Assembly (NCBI GenBank): GCA_017304675.1
Contig: JAFKLS010000017.1
Span: forward strand, 372,001-436,000
Length of the DNA stretch: 64,000 nucleotides
DNA from: Sphingobacteriia bacterium
GTDB taxonomy: Bacteria > Bacteroidota > Bacteroidia > Chitinophagales > Chitinophagaceae
Direction of reading: 5' to 3'
How positions within the stretch are numbered: the stretch's first letter is position 1; every line of letters starts with the position of its first letter. Below are positions 18,233 to 26,848 of the stretch, piece by piece. The notes below the pieces were generated by a model. The model was not told the DNA's origin and ran no database searches. It saw nothing but the letters and a program-made list of their open reading frames with translations. The translations under genes and the position numbers were made by a program.

Positions 18233-19408
18233 ATGCAAGAAGCTTACATTGTTGCCGGTTACAGAACAGCCGTTGCCAAAAGCAAAAAGGGTGGATTTCG
18301 TTTTTTTCGCCCTGATGATTTAGCAGTAGAAGTTATTAAAAGCCTGGCTGCATCTATACCACAACTCGATGTAAAAAGAATTGATGATGTAATTGTTGGC
18401 AATGCCGTTCCGGAAGCTGAACAAGGTTTGCAGTTTGGAAGGATTATTGCGGCCAGGGCATTAGGCATAGAAGTGCCGGGTATTACCATTAACCGTTATT
18501 GCGCAAGTGGGCTGGAAAGCATTGCCATGGCTACTGCAAAAATAAGAACAGGTATGGCTGACTGTATTGTTGCCGGCGGCACAGAAAGCATGAGCCTTGT
18601 TCCAACGGCAGGATGGAAAACAGTTCCATCGTATGCCATTGCAAAAGATGAGCCGGATTATTATTTAAGTATGGGTTTAACCGCAGAAGCAGTTGCCAAA
18701 GAATTTAATGTAAGCAGGGAAGACCAGGATGAGTTTGCTTTTCATTCTCATCGCAAAGCAGGCATTGCTATTAAGGAAGGATATTTTAAAAGCGGCATTT
18801 TACCCATTATGGTTGAAGATGTATACCTGAATGAAAAAGGGAAAAGAGCTACCCGTAACTATGTTGTAGATACAGATGAAGGCCTGCGTGCCGATACAAC
18901 TATTGAAGGCCTGGCCAAATTAAAACCAGCTTTTGCACAAGGTGGCAGTGTTACTGCGGGAAATAGTTCGCAAACCAGCGATGGTGCTGCATTTGTAATT
19001 GTTATGAGTGAAAGAATGGTGAATGAATTGGGATTGAAACCAATCGGGCGTTTGGTTAATTGTGCCAGTGCAGGTGTGCACCCACGCATTATGGGTATTG
19101 GTCCGGTTGCTGCTATACCTAAAGTTTTAAAGCAAGCGAATATGAGCCTGAATGATATTGATTTAATTGAATTAAACGAAGCATTCGCATCGCAGTCATT
19201 AGCAGTTATTCGTGAATTGAATTTGAATAAGGAGATTGTAAATATTAATGGCGGTGCTATTGCATTAGGCCACCCGTTAGGTTGTACAGGCGCTAAGCTT
19301 ACTGTACAGATTTTAAATGACATGAAACGCCTGAATAAAAAATACGGAATGGTTACAGCCTGTGTTGGCGGCGGGCAGGGCATTGCAGGAATTATTGAAA
19401 ACCTGTAA
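18233..19408 (+). CDS. Acetyl-CoA C-acyltransferase (thiolase)
   Basis: 391 aa, full thiolase length. Nucleophile Cys90 in NRYCASGLES, His347 in GHPLGCTGAKL and the second active-site Cys377 in TACVGGGQG. Cytoplasmic enzyme that either cleaves 3-ketoacyl-CoA in beta-oxidation (FadA-like) or condenses acetyl-CoA (AtoB-like). The FadA type is favoured by overall likeness, but no fadB partner is adjacent, so the direction is unsettled. Stands alone, ending in a strong bidirectional terminator. Confidence 0.93.
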   Translation: MQEAYIVAGYRTAVAKSKKGGFRFFRPDDLAVEVIKSLAASIPQLDVKRIDDVIVGNAVPEAEQGLQFGRIIAARALGIEVPGITINRYCASGLESIAMATAKIRTGMADCIVAGGTESMSLVPTAGWKTVPSYAIAKDEPDYYLSMGLTAEAVAKEFNVSREDQDEFAFHSHRKAGIAIKEGYFKSGILPIMVEDVYLNEKGKRATRNYVVDTDEGLRADTTIEGLAKLKPAFAQGGSVTAGNSSQTSDGAAFVIVMSERMVNELGLKPIGRLVNCASAGVHPRIMGIGPVAAIPKVLKQANMSLNDIDLIELNEAFASQSLAVIRELNLNKEIVNINGGAIALGHPLGCTGAKLTVQILNDMKRLNKKYGMVTACVGGGQGIAGIIENL

Positions 19409-19427
19409 TACTATTTTATATTCATCG

Positions 19428-19468
19428 TAAATTTTAATGCCTCACTAATGGTGAGGCATTAAAATTTA
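19428..19468. terminator. Bidirectional terminator thiolase / Ig-like lipoprotein
   Basis: Perfect stem of 16-18 bp (19428-19445 with 19451-19468), loop taatg, flanked by A/T runs. The right arm contains the stop codon of the convergent lipoprotein gene. Confidence 0.92.
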
Positions 19469-20878
19469 TAAGTTGATTGATACTTCATTTTCCCAATTAT
19501 TCCGCACATTAATTTTTTTAGGAATATCCTGTACTATTTCAGGCTGCTTTTTCAATTTATAATTTCCCGCATCCCATTTCCCGTTTTTATTATCGTCGTA
19601 CAATACTCGCAGTTCATAATCCCCCGGCTTAATCAGTTTCCTAAAAAATTCATTCTTTGTAAGCACAACAGACTCTGATAAATTATCTCCCTGGTAGAAT
19701 TGCAAGACCGGGTTTTTATTCAAATCAATATTTAAAAATCTGATCTTTAAACTTCCATAGTCACTTTCTTTTTTGGTAAAGAATTTAAGCGTATCGGTTT
19801 TAGCTAAATGAGCACCGCCGGTATCGGTAACAGCATCTTGCATAACAATTACACGATAAGGCATATCTTCTCTCCAGCCGTATTGTATTGAAAGTTTTTG
19901 AGCGCTTGTATCAATATGGTAAGCCATGGCTTTTAAAGGCCTGAACAACGTATCGCATAAAATTATTTTTGCAGTATCAAATACTTTAAGCTTCCTGGTA
20001 AACTCAAGCTCTAATGGAGCAATCAGTTCCTGGTGGCCGTTATCAAGCTGCGGTACCATTTTAAACTTGATTTCTGTTTTGCTTTTTGGCGGAGCAGTTT
20101 TAGCGCCGGTTGCCGAACCTGGTTTCCCTTTGTCTTTTTTTTCTACTTGTGCATAGGCATAAAAAAGTGCCGGCCCTGTAGTATCTGAAATATGAACAGG
20201 TTTATTTAAAAAAGCGAAAACTTTGGTGCTGTCGTTATATTTTTTATCAAACCCATTTTCCATCACAAAAGCATTAAAAGTGCCAACCGGTAAATGGTGA
20301 AATACAAAATTCCCCTTACCATCTAATTTAGCATAATAACGCGGTAATGTTTTTACAACAGCGGAATCATCCAGGTTTTTGTACAATGCAACAATTAGGG
20401 TAGAATCTATTTTGCCGGAATTAGCCAACAGTACTTTTCCTGCAAAAAAACCCGAATCTATTTTAGGCCCAGTGGAAAAAACGTATGAAAAATTTTTAGC
20501 AACATTGCCTTCGTTAATGTCTTTAATGGCATTACCAAAATTGAGTGTATAAGTGGTATTGGGTGTTAATGTATCTTTTAATTTTATTGTAACGGTATTG
20601 AGTTTATAATCAACAACGGGAGATTGTTTGGGCAGCGGAGACACTACCAGATTATTAGAAATATCTTTTGCTTCTACAAACTCGTTAAAGGTTAATACAA
20701 TTTTATTAGATGCAACCATAGTAGCCGAATCTCTTGGCAAAGCATGTATTAATACGGGTGGCAAGGTGTCTCTCGGCCCACCCGCCGGCGGAATAATGTT
20801 GGCACACCCTGTTATTGTACGGGCCATGCCCTGAATAATTAGAGCAACTATAATAAATTTTAAAAATCTTGTGGTCAT
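19466..20878 (-). CDS. Ig-like (SbsA/Big_5) domain lipoprotein
   Basis: 470 aa from the ATG at 20878 (MTTRFLKF); the alternative upstream start adds eight residues with no benefit. Lipoprotein signal with Cys in TITGCANIIPPAGGPRD, a proline/glycine-rich opening typical of this Bacteroidota family. The N-terminal Ig-like module (IVLTFNEFVEAKD ... YTLNFGNAIKDINEGN) is followed by carboxypeptidase-like beta-sandwich segments with a prealbumin-like look (GKGNFVFHHLPVGTFNAFV, ELRVLYDDNKNGKWDAG). Probably anchored to the cell envelope; precise role unknown. Confidence 0.8.
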   Translation of the reverse strand: MTTRFLKFIIVALIIQGMARTITGCANIIPPAGGPRDTLPPVLIHALPRDSATMVASNKIVLTFNEFVEAKDISNNLVVSPLPKQSPVVDYKLNTVTIKLKDTLTPNTTYTLNFGNAIKDINEGNVAKNFSYVFSTGPKIDSGFFAGKVLLANSGKIDSTLIVALYKNLDDSAVVKTLPRYYAKLDGKGNFVFHHLPVGTFNAFVMENGFDKKYNDSTKVFAFLNKPVHISDTTGPALFYAYAQVEKKDKGKPGSATGAKTAPPKSKTEIKFKMVPQLDNGHQELIAPLELEFTRKLKVFDTAKIILCDTLFRPLKAMAYHIDTSAQKLSIQYGWREDMPYRVIVMQDAVTDTGGAHLAKTDTLKFFTKKESDYGSLKIRFLNIDLNKNPVLQFYQGDNLSESVVLTKNEFFRKLIKPGDYELRVLYDDNKNGKWDAGNYKLKKQPEIVQDIPKKINVRNNWENEVSINL

Positions 20879-20945
20879 GAATAAAAGTAAATCTACCTGC
20901 AAACATAATCTTATAAAACAGAAGAAATCCTAATAATCCTTTAAA

Positions 20946-23900
20946 TCAATTTTCTTCTTCCGTTATCTCATGCAATGCAACAGCCATATTATTGGTTTTA
21001 ACAAAATTGCACCAATGGCAATCGTTTTTACCGCAGCCTTTATAAAAGTCTTTCTGTTGAATTTTTTCCCATACGGTAACAATTTGTTGTGTAACGGTTT
21101 CTATATCCTGTGGTTGTATAACCAGTTTTGTTTTACGGTACTCTTTCTTTTTATCAGGTTCTATAAAATCAAATTCAGTGCTAACCACTTTCCAGTCTTT
21201 CTGCTCATAATTGTCTACCAATATCTTATAAAACACTGCCTGGCGCCAATAATCTCCACCGTTCGGTTGCTTATCGTTTGGGGGTAGCAATTTATCTTTT
21301 GCTTTTTCAACATCTCCTGTTTTATAGTCTACCACATTGGCATTTTTGCCATCAAATTCAATTTTATCCAACTTTCCTTTTAGCGGAACACCTTTTACAA
21401 CCACATTTCTTATACTTTTTTCTACTGCAACAATCTTGTTAAAAGAATCAACATACTTGTCATAATAATTAGCCAATACATCATGGCCCTGTTCTAACCT
21501 TCGGTTGAACTGCTCTTTTGTAAAATTTTGCCTGTTACGATGCATATACCATTCAAAATCTTTCATGAATTCTTCCTTAGATGGGAACTGATTTTGATTG
21601 TTCTGCATTTTGCGGAATAATTTTTCTAAAGCATAGTGTACGGCAGAGCCGAATTCTGTAGCCTCCGATTTACCCGATGGAACTTTTACGAGGTTATTAA
21701 AATAAAACTGTAATGGGCATTTTAAATAATTGTTCAATGCCGTTACATTCATTACAAACTTATCTAATACTTTTTCTATAAATAATGTTTCTGTTTTTTC
21801 TATTTCGGGGGCAGTTTCTTCTGCAAAAGCCAATGCTCTAAAAGCATTCAACACATCAATATCTATAAATATTTTTTCAACCGGTAATGCATGTTGTTCA
21901 ATTATTTCTGCAATAAACATAGAAGGCTCCAGTTCTCTTCCATCGTTCTTAAACCTGCTGAAAGAAATTTGAAGGTGTTTTTCGGCCCTGGTTAATGCAA
22001 CATAAAACAGGCGTCTCAACTCTTCTTCGTCTTTATGGTTACCGGAAGAAGAAAACATGGTATCAGGGAATGCGTATCCACCGCCGGGTTTTCTTTTTTT
22101 CTCCCAGTTGGCGGCATTACAACCAACTAAAAAAACATATTCAAATTCTAATCCTTTAGAGCCGTGTGCCGTTAACAGGTTAATCCCTTTATCGCTTCCG
22201 TTAACCTGCACCAGTGGAAGTGATATGTTTTCTTTCTCCATCAATTCAATCACATTCACAAATTCCTGTAATTGCAAGGAAGGATTACGGCGTGTTTCTT
22301 CTTTTACAAAATCAAACAGTCCGGTTAACACCTGCAAATGCCAGTGCTTATCGGCACTCTGCATAATGAATGAAAGCACACCCGCTTCTCTCACTATATG
22401 CTCGAACAGGCTTTGCAGCGTAATATTAGGAACATCTGCTATCAACCTCTCCAAAATATTGCCGGCTTTTATCAGGCCTGTATGTGCCGCCTGGCTAAAC
22501 AGATCTTTGGCAGGGGCATTTATTTTTTGTTGTACCAGTTCGCGTAACGATATTTTGTGCTCGCCAAATTGCCTGTTTGCTACTTCAATACTTAGTTTAG
22601 CAACCTCAACAGGAGGTATGTTAAACCAGTCTAAGTGTAATATTTCAAACAACATTTCATCGCCACCAAAAGGAGCATCATGTTCGGCAGCCAGGTATTT
22701 TAGTACCAAAACTATTTTACGGGCAAGCGGTATTTCCAGAATATTCAGGTTACGTTTACTGTAAACAGGAATGTTTTTTAACTTAAAATATTGTGTTAGC
22801 TCTTCGCCATATTTGTTCTCTTTATAAATGATACCAATATTACCGGCAGGTATATTTTGCTGTATTAGTTTTTCTGCCTGCAATACAATATCAATCATTT
22901 CCTGATGCTGCGATTCGTATTCTCTAAGAACAGGCTTTTGTGTTAAATGATTGATTTGTTTATTAGATGCAATTAATTCTTTGCTTAAGCCCGGTAACTG
23001 TTTAACCAATCGCTCTTCATTTTTATTTATAATGGTTTTAGCTACATCTAATATAGGTTGGGCGGAGCGGTAATTTTGAGTGAGCACTATTGTTAGCAGG
23101 TCTTTTTGGTACCCTTCTGCAAAATTGAGCATGTTCTCAATATTAGCACCCTGAAAGCGATAGATACTCTGGTCATCATCTCCCACTACAAAAATATTGG
23201 GCACTTCCCAGTAATTCATCAACAGCTCTACCAAACGATTTTGTGTTCCACTGGTATCCTGGTATTCATCTACCAGAATATACAAGTACTGTTCCTGGTA
23301 GCGGGTAAGCAACTGTTTGTTGTTGGTAAAAGCATCTATTATCCAATTAATCATATCATCAAAATCGTACCTGTTACGGCTGCGCATTAACCGGTTATAT
23401 GTTTCAAATTCACCGGCAGCAGCACGTAATTTTTCCATTCGTTCTTTTTGCTCTTCTATCTTATCTGTTCTAACATCTCCTTTTTTAAATTCTTTGGTAG
23501 CCCGTTTGGCAATGTATTCTTCCCGTAAGGGCAGATCGTTCAGGTAATCATCAATTTTCTTGCTAATAAACAACGGGCCCCAGCCTTCTCTTTTCATGGT
23601 ACTGAAAAGCTGCTGCAGATTATTGATTTCAAAATATACATCGCCCCTATACCTTTTTAACGGATGATTTTTGGGGAAAGCGTCTATCAATTCTTTTAGC
23701 AATTCAATTCTTTCAAGATCTGAAATAGGGTCTAATACTGTTTTTTCAAATAAAGAAAGATTTTCCTGTATGATATCGTTGCAAAAAGCATGGTAAGTAT
23801 AAATATTTACTTTATAGGCATCGCTACCAACAAAATTGAATAATCTTTTGCGCATGGCAACGGTGCCAGCATCTGTATAGGTTAAGCAAAGAATGTTTTC

Positions 23901-24083
23901 CGGCAGGCTATGGGTTTGCAGCAATATTTTACCAATACGGGCAGAAAGTATTTGTGTTTTACCTGTACCCGGGCCAGCAATAACCATTACGGGCCCCTCA
24001 ATGGCATCCACAGCACGACGTTGCTGTTCGTTTAAAGCATCATATATATTTTGAAATTGCTGCAGTTGAAAATCTTTCGGCAT
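20946..24083 (-). CDS. UvrD/Rep-type helicase fused to a RecB/AddB-like nuclease
   Basis: 1045 aa from MPKDFQLQQ; an ATG nine codons upstream (24110) is an alternative. The superfamily 1A helicase carries Walker A AGPGTGKT near the N-terminus, LVDEYQDTSG (motif II), GDDDQSIYRFQGA, QNYRS and the VALTRAE block (motif VI). The C-terminal 250 residues are a PD-(D/E)xK nuclease: GSAVHYALE, GKLDKIEF, VVDYKTGD and WRQAVFYKIL. Cysteines in LKCPLQFYF and C-x4-C-x2-C (GCGKNDCHWC) look like the AddB/Cas4 4Fe-4S cluster. It probably processes DNA ends during double-strand-break repair. Divergent from the SRPBCC gene. Confidence 0.88.
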   Translation of the reverse strand: MPKDFQLQQFQNIYDALNEQQRRAVDAIEGPVMVIAGPGTGKTQILSARIGKILLQTHSLPENILCLTYTDAGTVAMRKRLFNFVGSDAYKVNIYTYHAFCNDIIQENLSLFEKTVLDPISDLERIELLKELIDAFPKNHPLKRYRGDVYFEINNLQQLFSTMKREGWGPLFISKKIDDYLNDLPLREEYIAKRATKEFKKGDVRTDKIEEQKERMEKLRAAAGEFETYNRLMRSRNRYDFDDMINWIIDAFTNNKQLLTRYQEQYLYILVDEYQDTSGTQNRLVELLMNYWEVPNIFVVGDDDQSIYRFQGANIENMLNFAEGYQKDLLTIVLTQNYRSAQPILDVAKTIINKNEERLVKQLPGLSKELIASNKQINHLTQKPVLREYESQHQEMIDIVLQAEKLIQQNIPAGNIGIIYKENKYGEELTQYFKLKNIPVYSKRNLNILEIPLARKIVLVLKYLAAEHDAPFGGDEMLFEILHLDWFNIPPVEVAKLSIEVANRQFGEHKISLRELVQQKINAPAKDLFSQAAHTGLIKAGNILERLIADVPNITLQSLFEHIVREAGVLSFIMQSADKHWHLQVLTGLFDFVKEETRRNPSLQLQEFVNVIELMEKENISLPLVQVNGSDKGINLLTAHGSKGLEFEYVFLVGCNAANWEKKRKPGGGYAFPDTMFSSSGNHKDEEELRRLFYVALTRAEKHLQISFSRFKNDGRELEPSMFIAEIIEQHALPVEKIFIDIDVLNAFRALAFAEETAPEIEKTETLFIEKVLDKFVMNVTALNNYLKCPLQFYFNNLVKVPSGKSEATEFGSAVHYALEKLFRKMQNNQNQFPSKEEFMKDFEWYMHRNRQNFTKEQFNRRLEQGHDVLANYYDKYVDSFNKIVAVEKSIRNVVVKGVPLKGKLDKIEFDGKNANVVDYKTGDVEKAKDKLLPPNDKQPNGGDYWRQAVFYKILVDNYEQKDWKVVSTEFDFIEPDKKKEYRKTKLVIQPQDIETVTQQIVTVWEKIQQKDFYKGCGKNDCHWCNFVKTNNMAVALHEITEEEN

Positions 24084-24137
24084 ATATTCAAAGTTAATAG
24101 ATGCAAACATTCCTGTTGCTTTATTGTTATAAAGCGC

Positions 24138-24641
24138 ATGAGTAAAGTATATTCGTTCAAAACCGTTCAGAAAATACCCGCACCATTAGCAACGGTATGG
24201 GAGTTTTTCAGTAATCCCGTCAACTTGCAAAGTATTACCCCGTCTAAATTAGGCTTCAAAATTATTTCCAGGTATCATGGCAATACAATCTATTGCGGGC
24301 AAATTATTGAATACAAAGTGTCTCCCGTGTTAGCGATCCCGCTTTATTGGATGACAGAAATTACACATGTAGAAAATGAAGTGTTCTTTGTTGATGAACA
24401 ACGTTTTGGCCCTTATTCTTTCTGGCATCATCAACATCATTTCAGGGAAATAGACGGCGGCGTGGAAATGACCGATATTATACATTACAAGATTCCATTA
24501 TGGCTGTTGGGCGATATTATCAACAAGCTCTTTGTAAAAAAACAGTTAGATTATATTTTTAATTACCGGTACAAAGCCTGCGAGGAAAAATTTGGCAGTT
24601 GGCAGCCTACACCAACACCTACAATAAGCTCTAATTATTAA
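24138..24641 (+). CDS. SRPBCC-fold ligand-binding protein
   Basis: 167 aa from ATG 24138 (MSKVYSFKTVQKIPAPLATVWEFFSNPVNL). This opening, the long C-terminal helix (FVKKQLDYIFNYRYKACEEKFG) and the beta-strand pattern fit the START/polyketide-cyclase-like SRPBCC superfamily, which binds hydrophobic ligands in a helix-grip cavity. Cytoplasmic, no signal peptide. The ligand is unknown. The open frame extends 29 codons upstream into the helicase gene, but that part is not family-like. Confidence 0.75.
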   Translation: MSKVYSFKTVQKIPAPLATVWEFFSNPVNLQSITPSKLGFKIISRYHGNTIYCGQIIEYKVSPVLAIPLYWMTEITHVENEVFFVDEQRFGPYSFWHHQHHFREIDGGVEMTDIIHYKIPLWLLGDIINKLFVKKQLDYIFNYRYKACEEKFGSWQPTPTPTISSNY

Positions 24642-24852
24642 ATTATACTTAAGTTGTACGCTCCTTAGCCCAACAATAATTGGCTTGCCTATACATTTGT
24701 GTCCGTTTTATATGTTAGCTGCTATTATTTAACTCAATAGCGTTGCATTAGAACAAAGAAACCACCTAAATACCCCTGTTCACATCTGAAAAATATCAAT
24801 TAAATTTAATAAGCTATTATACACAAAGTATACCTGTTAGAAATTTGAGCCT

Positions 24853-26826
24853 ATGCCAAACGATCATTCGAGCAACCATTTAAATAAACTAACCCTTGGC
24901 GGATTACTGGTTACTTTAGGAATTATTTATGGAGATATCGGCACTTCGCCATTGTATGTTTTTCGTTCTATTATTGGCAATAAAATTATTACAGAGCAAC
25001 TGGTTTATGGCGGAGTTTCCTGCGTTATATGGACCCTAACATTACAAACCACTTTTAAATATGTGCTTTTAACCTTAAGAGCCGATAATAAAGGAGAGGG
25101 TGGCATATTCTCTCTTTTTGCCCTGGTACGCAGATATGCCAAATGGCTGTATATACCGGCCATTATAGGAGCTGCAACGCTTTTGGCAGATGGTATTATT
25201 ACACCCCCTATCTCCGTTTCATCTGCCATTGAAGGATTAAATGGTGTTAGCGGATTGGAAAAGGTAATTGTTCCCGGTAATGGTTTAACCATTGGATTGG
25301 TGATCGGCATTATTTCACTGTTGTTTTTCTTTCAGCGTTTCGGTACCAAGATTGTAGGTTTTTCTTTCGGCCCTATAATGCTTGTATGGTTTAGCATGAT
25401 CATGTTGTTAGGCTTATTGCAGGTTGCCAAACATCCGGCTATTATTAAGGCACTTAACCCTTATTATGCCATGCAATTACTGATAAATTATCCTCACGGA
25501 TTCTGGATATTGGGAGCTGTATTTCTTTGCACAACCGGTGCGGAAGCATTGTATAGCGATCTGGGGCACTGTGGCAGAAAAAACATACAGGTAAGCTGGT
25601 TTTTTGTAAAAACAGCATTGATTATTAATTACATGGGGCAGGCAGCCTGGCTCATGAATTTAGGTAAAGAGCATATAGATGCGGGCATTAACCCTTTTTA
25701 CGAAATAATGCCCGGCTGGTTTTTATTAATAGGTATTATTATTGCCACCATGGCCACCATTATTGCTTCTCAGGCTTTAATAAGCGGTTCTTTCACACTT
25801 ATCAGCGAGGCCATTAGTATGAATTTTTGGCCCAGGGTAACCATTAAATTCCCTACAGATGTAAAAGGACAAATCTATATCCCAAGCCTTAATTGGATTT
25901 TGTGGTTCGGATGTGTAGGTATGATGTTGTACTTTAAGGAAAGCTCTACCATGGAAGCTGCTTATGGTTTTTCTATTGTTATTGCCATGCTCATGACCAC
26001 TTCATTAATGTATATTTATATGAAGCGGGTTAAAAAGTGGAATGCATTGGTTATTTTTCTGATCATGGCTGTATTTCTTTCCGTTGAATCTGCCTTCTTT
26101 GTAGCCAATGTTGCCAAGATTAAACAAAGGTGGATGTTTTTATTTTTTGAAGCCGGCCTTATGTTTATAATGATAGTGTGGTACAGGGCAAGAAAGATTA
26201 CCAACCGTTACCTGCAATTTGTTAAGATTAAAGAATACATTCCATTATTACAACAGCTCAGCGTTGATAAGGATATTCCCAAATATGCAACACACCTGGT
26301 TTATTTAACCAAGGCCGATGCAGATAGCGATATTGAGAAACGGATAATGGATTCTATCCTCAGTAAAAAACCGAAACGGGCAGATGTATATTGGTTTGTA
26401 CATATTGACAGGGCTGATAATCCTTATAATATGGAATATTCTGTAAAAGAGATCGTGGATGATAAAATTATCCGGGTTGATTTTAAACTCGGCTTCAGGA
26501 TACAGCCCAGGATTAACCTGCTTTTTAAAATGGTAATGCAGGAAATGAATAAGTTGCACGAGCTAGAATCCCTGAGTAAGTATGAAAACCTTGATCAAAG
26601 TAATTTCCATACAGATATTACTTATGTAATTATTGAAACCTTCCTATCGGTTGAAAACGAATTATCGCTGAAAGAAGGATTTATCATGGATTCTTATTTC
26701 ACCATAAAACAACTGGCACAGAGCGATCAGAAAGCTTTTGGCTTAGATAACGCCACCACTATTATGGAGAGTGTTCCACTGCTTATAAGTCCTAAAACTT
26801 ATTTACCTCTAAAAAGAGTTTGCTAA
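24853..26826 (+). CDS. kup: Potassium uptake transporter Kup
   Basis: 657 aa, typical for the KUP/HAK family. It has about 12 transmembrane segments in residues ~15-445, the signature GDIGTSPLYVF near the N-terminus, and a cytoplasmic C-terminal domain of about 200 residues. Imports K+, probably with H+. The 211-nt upstream gap has a TAcaTTTG element (24692-24699), about 150 nt before the ATG. I see no ydaO-type c-di-AMP riboswitch there. It converges on the GHL10 gene with an 18-nt gap. Confidence 0.95.
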   Translation: MPNDHSSNHLNKLTLGGLLVTLGIIYGDIGTSPLYVFRSIIGNKIITEQLVYGGVSCVIWTLTLQTTFKYVLLTLRADNKGEGGIFSLFALVRRYAKWLYIPAIIGAATLLADGIITPPISVSSAIEGLNGVSGLEKVIVPGNGLTIGLVIGIISLLFFFQRFGTKIVGFSFGPIMLVWFSMIMLLGLLQVAKHPAIIKALNPYYAMQLLINYPHGFWILGAVFLCTTGAEALYSDLGHCGRKNIQVSWFFVKTALIINYMGQAAWLMNLGKEHIDAGINPFYEIMPGWFLLIGIIIATMATIIASQALISGSFTLISEAISMNFWPRVTIKFPTDVKGQIYIPSLNWILWFGCVGMMLYFKESSTMEAAYGFSIVIAMLMTTSLMYIYMKRVKKWNALVIFLIMAVFLSVESAFFVANVAKIKQRWMFLFFEAGLMFIMIVWYRARKITNRYLQFVKIKEYIPLLQQLSVDKDIPKYATHLVYLTKADADSDIEKRIMDSILSKKPKRADVYWFVHIDRADNPYNMEYSVKEIVDDKIIRVDFKLGFRIQPRINLLFKMVMQEMNKLHELESLSKYENLDQSNFHTDITYVIIETFLSVENELSLKEGFIMDSYFTIKQLAQSDQKAFGLDNATTIMESVPLLISPKTYLPLKRVC

Positions 26827-26848
26827 AACGGGTGTATCGTTTTTTATT
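26825..26848 (+). terminator. Short terminator after kup
   Basis: Six-bp stem aaaacg/cgtttt (26825-26830, 26838-26843) followed by a T-run. It overlaps the 3' ends of both convergent genes. Confidence 0.55.

Noticed and set aside
18859..19383. 174-codon frame antisense to the thiolase
   Set aside because: Complete overlap with a thiolase whose catalytic residues are intact; no family features of its own.
22057..22764. 235-codon open frame opposite the helicase gene
   Set aside because: Lies fully antisense to a gene with all helicase motifs; composition is Ser/Thr/Asn-rich antisense noise with no domain or signal.
24641..24852. Possible c-di-AMP (ydaO) riboswitch in the kup leader
   Set aside because: The leader is AT-rich and lacks the conserved GC-rich helices and loops of that motif; only a -7-like element is visible.
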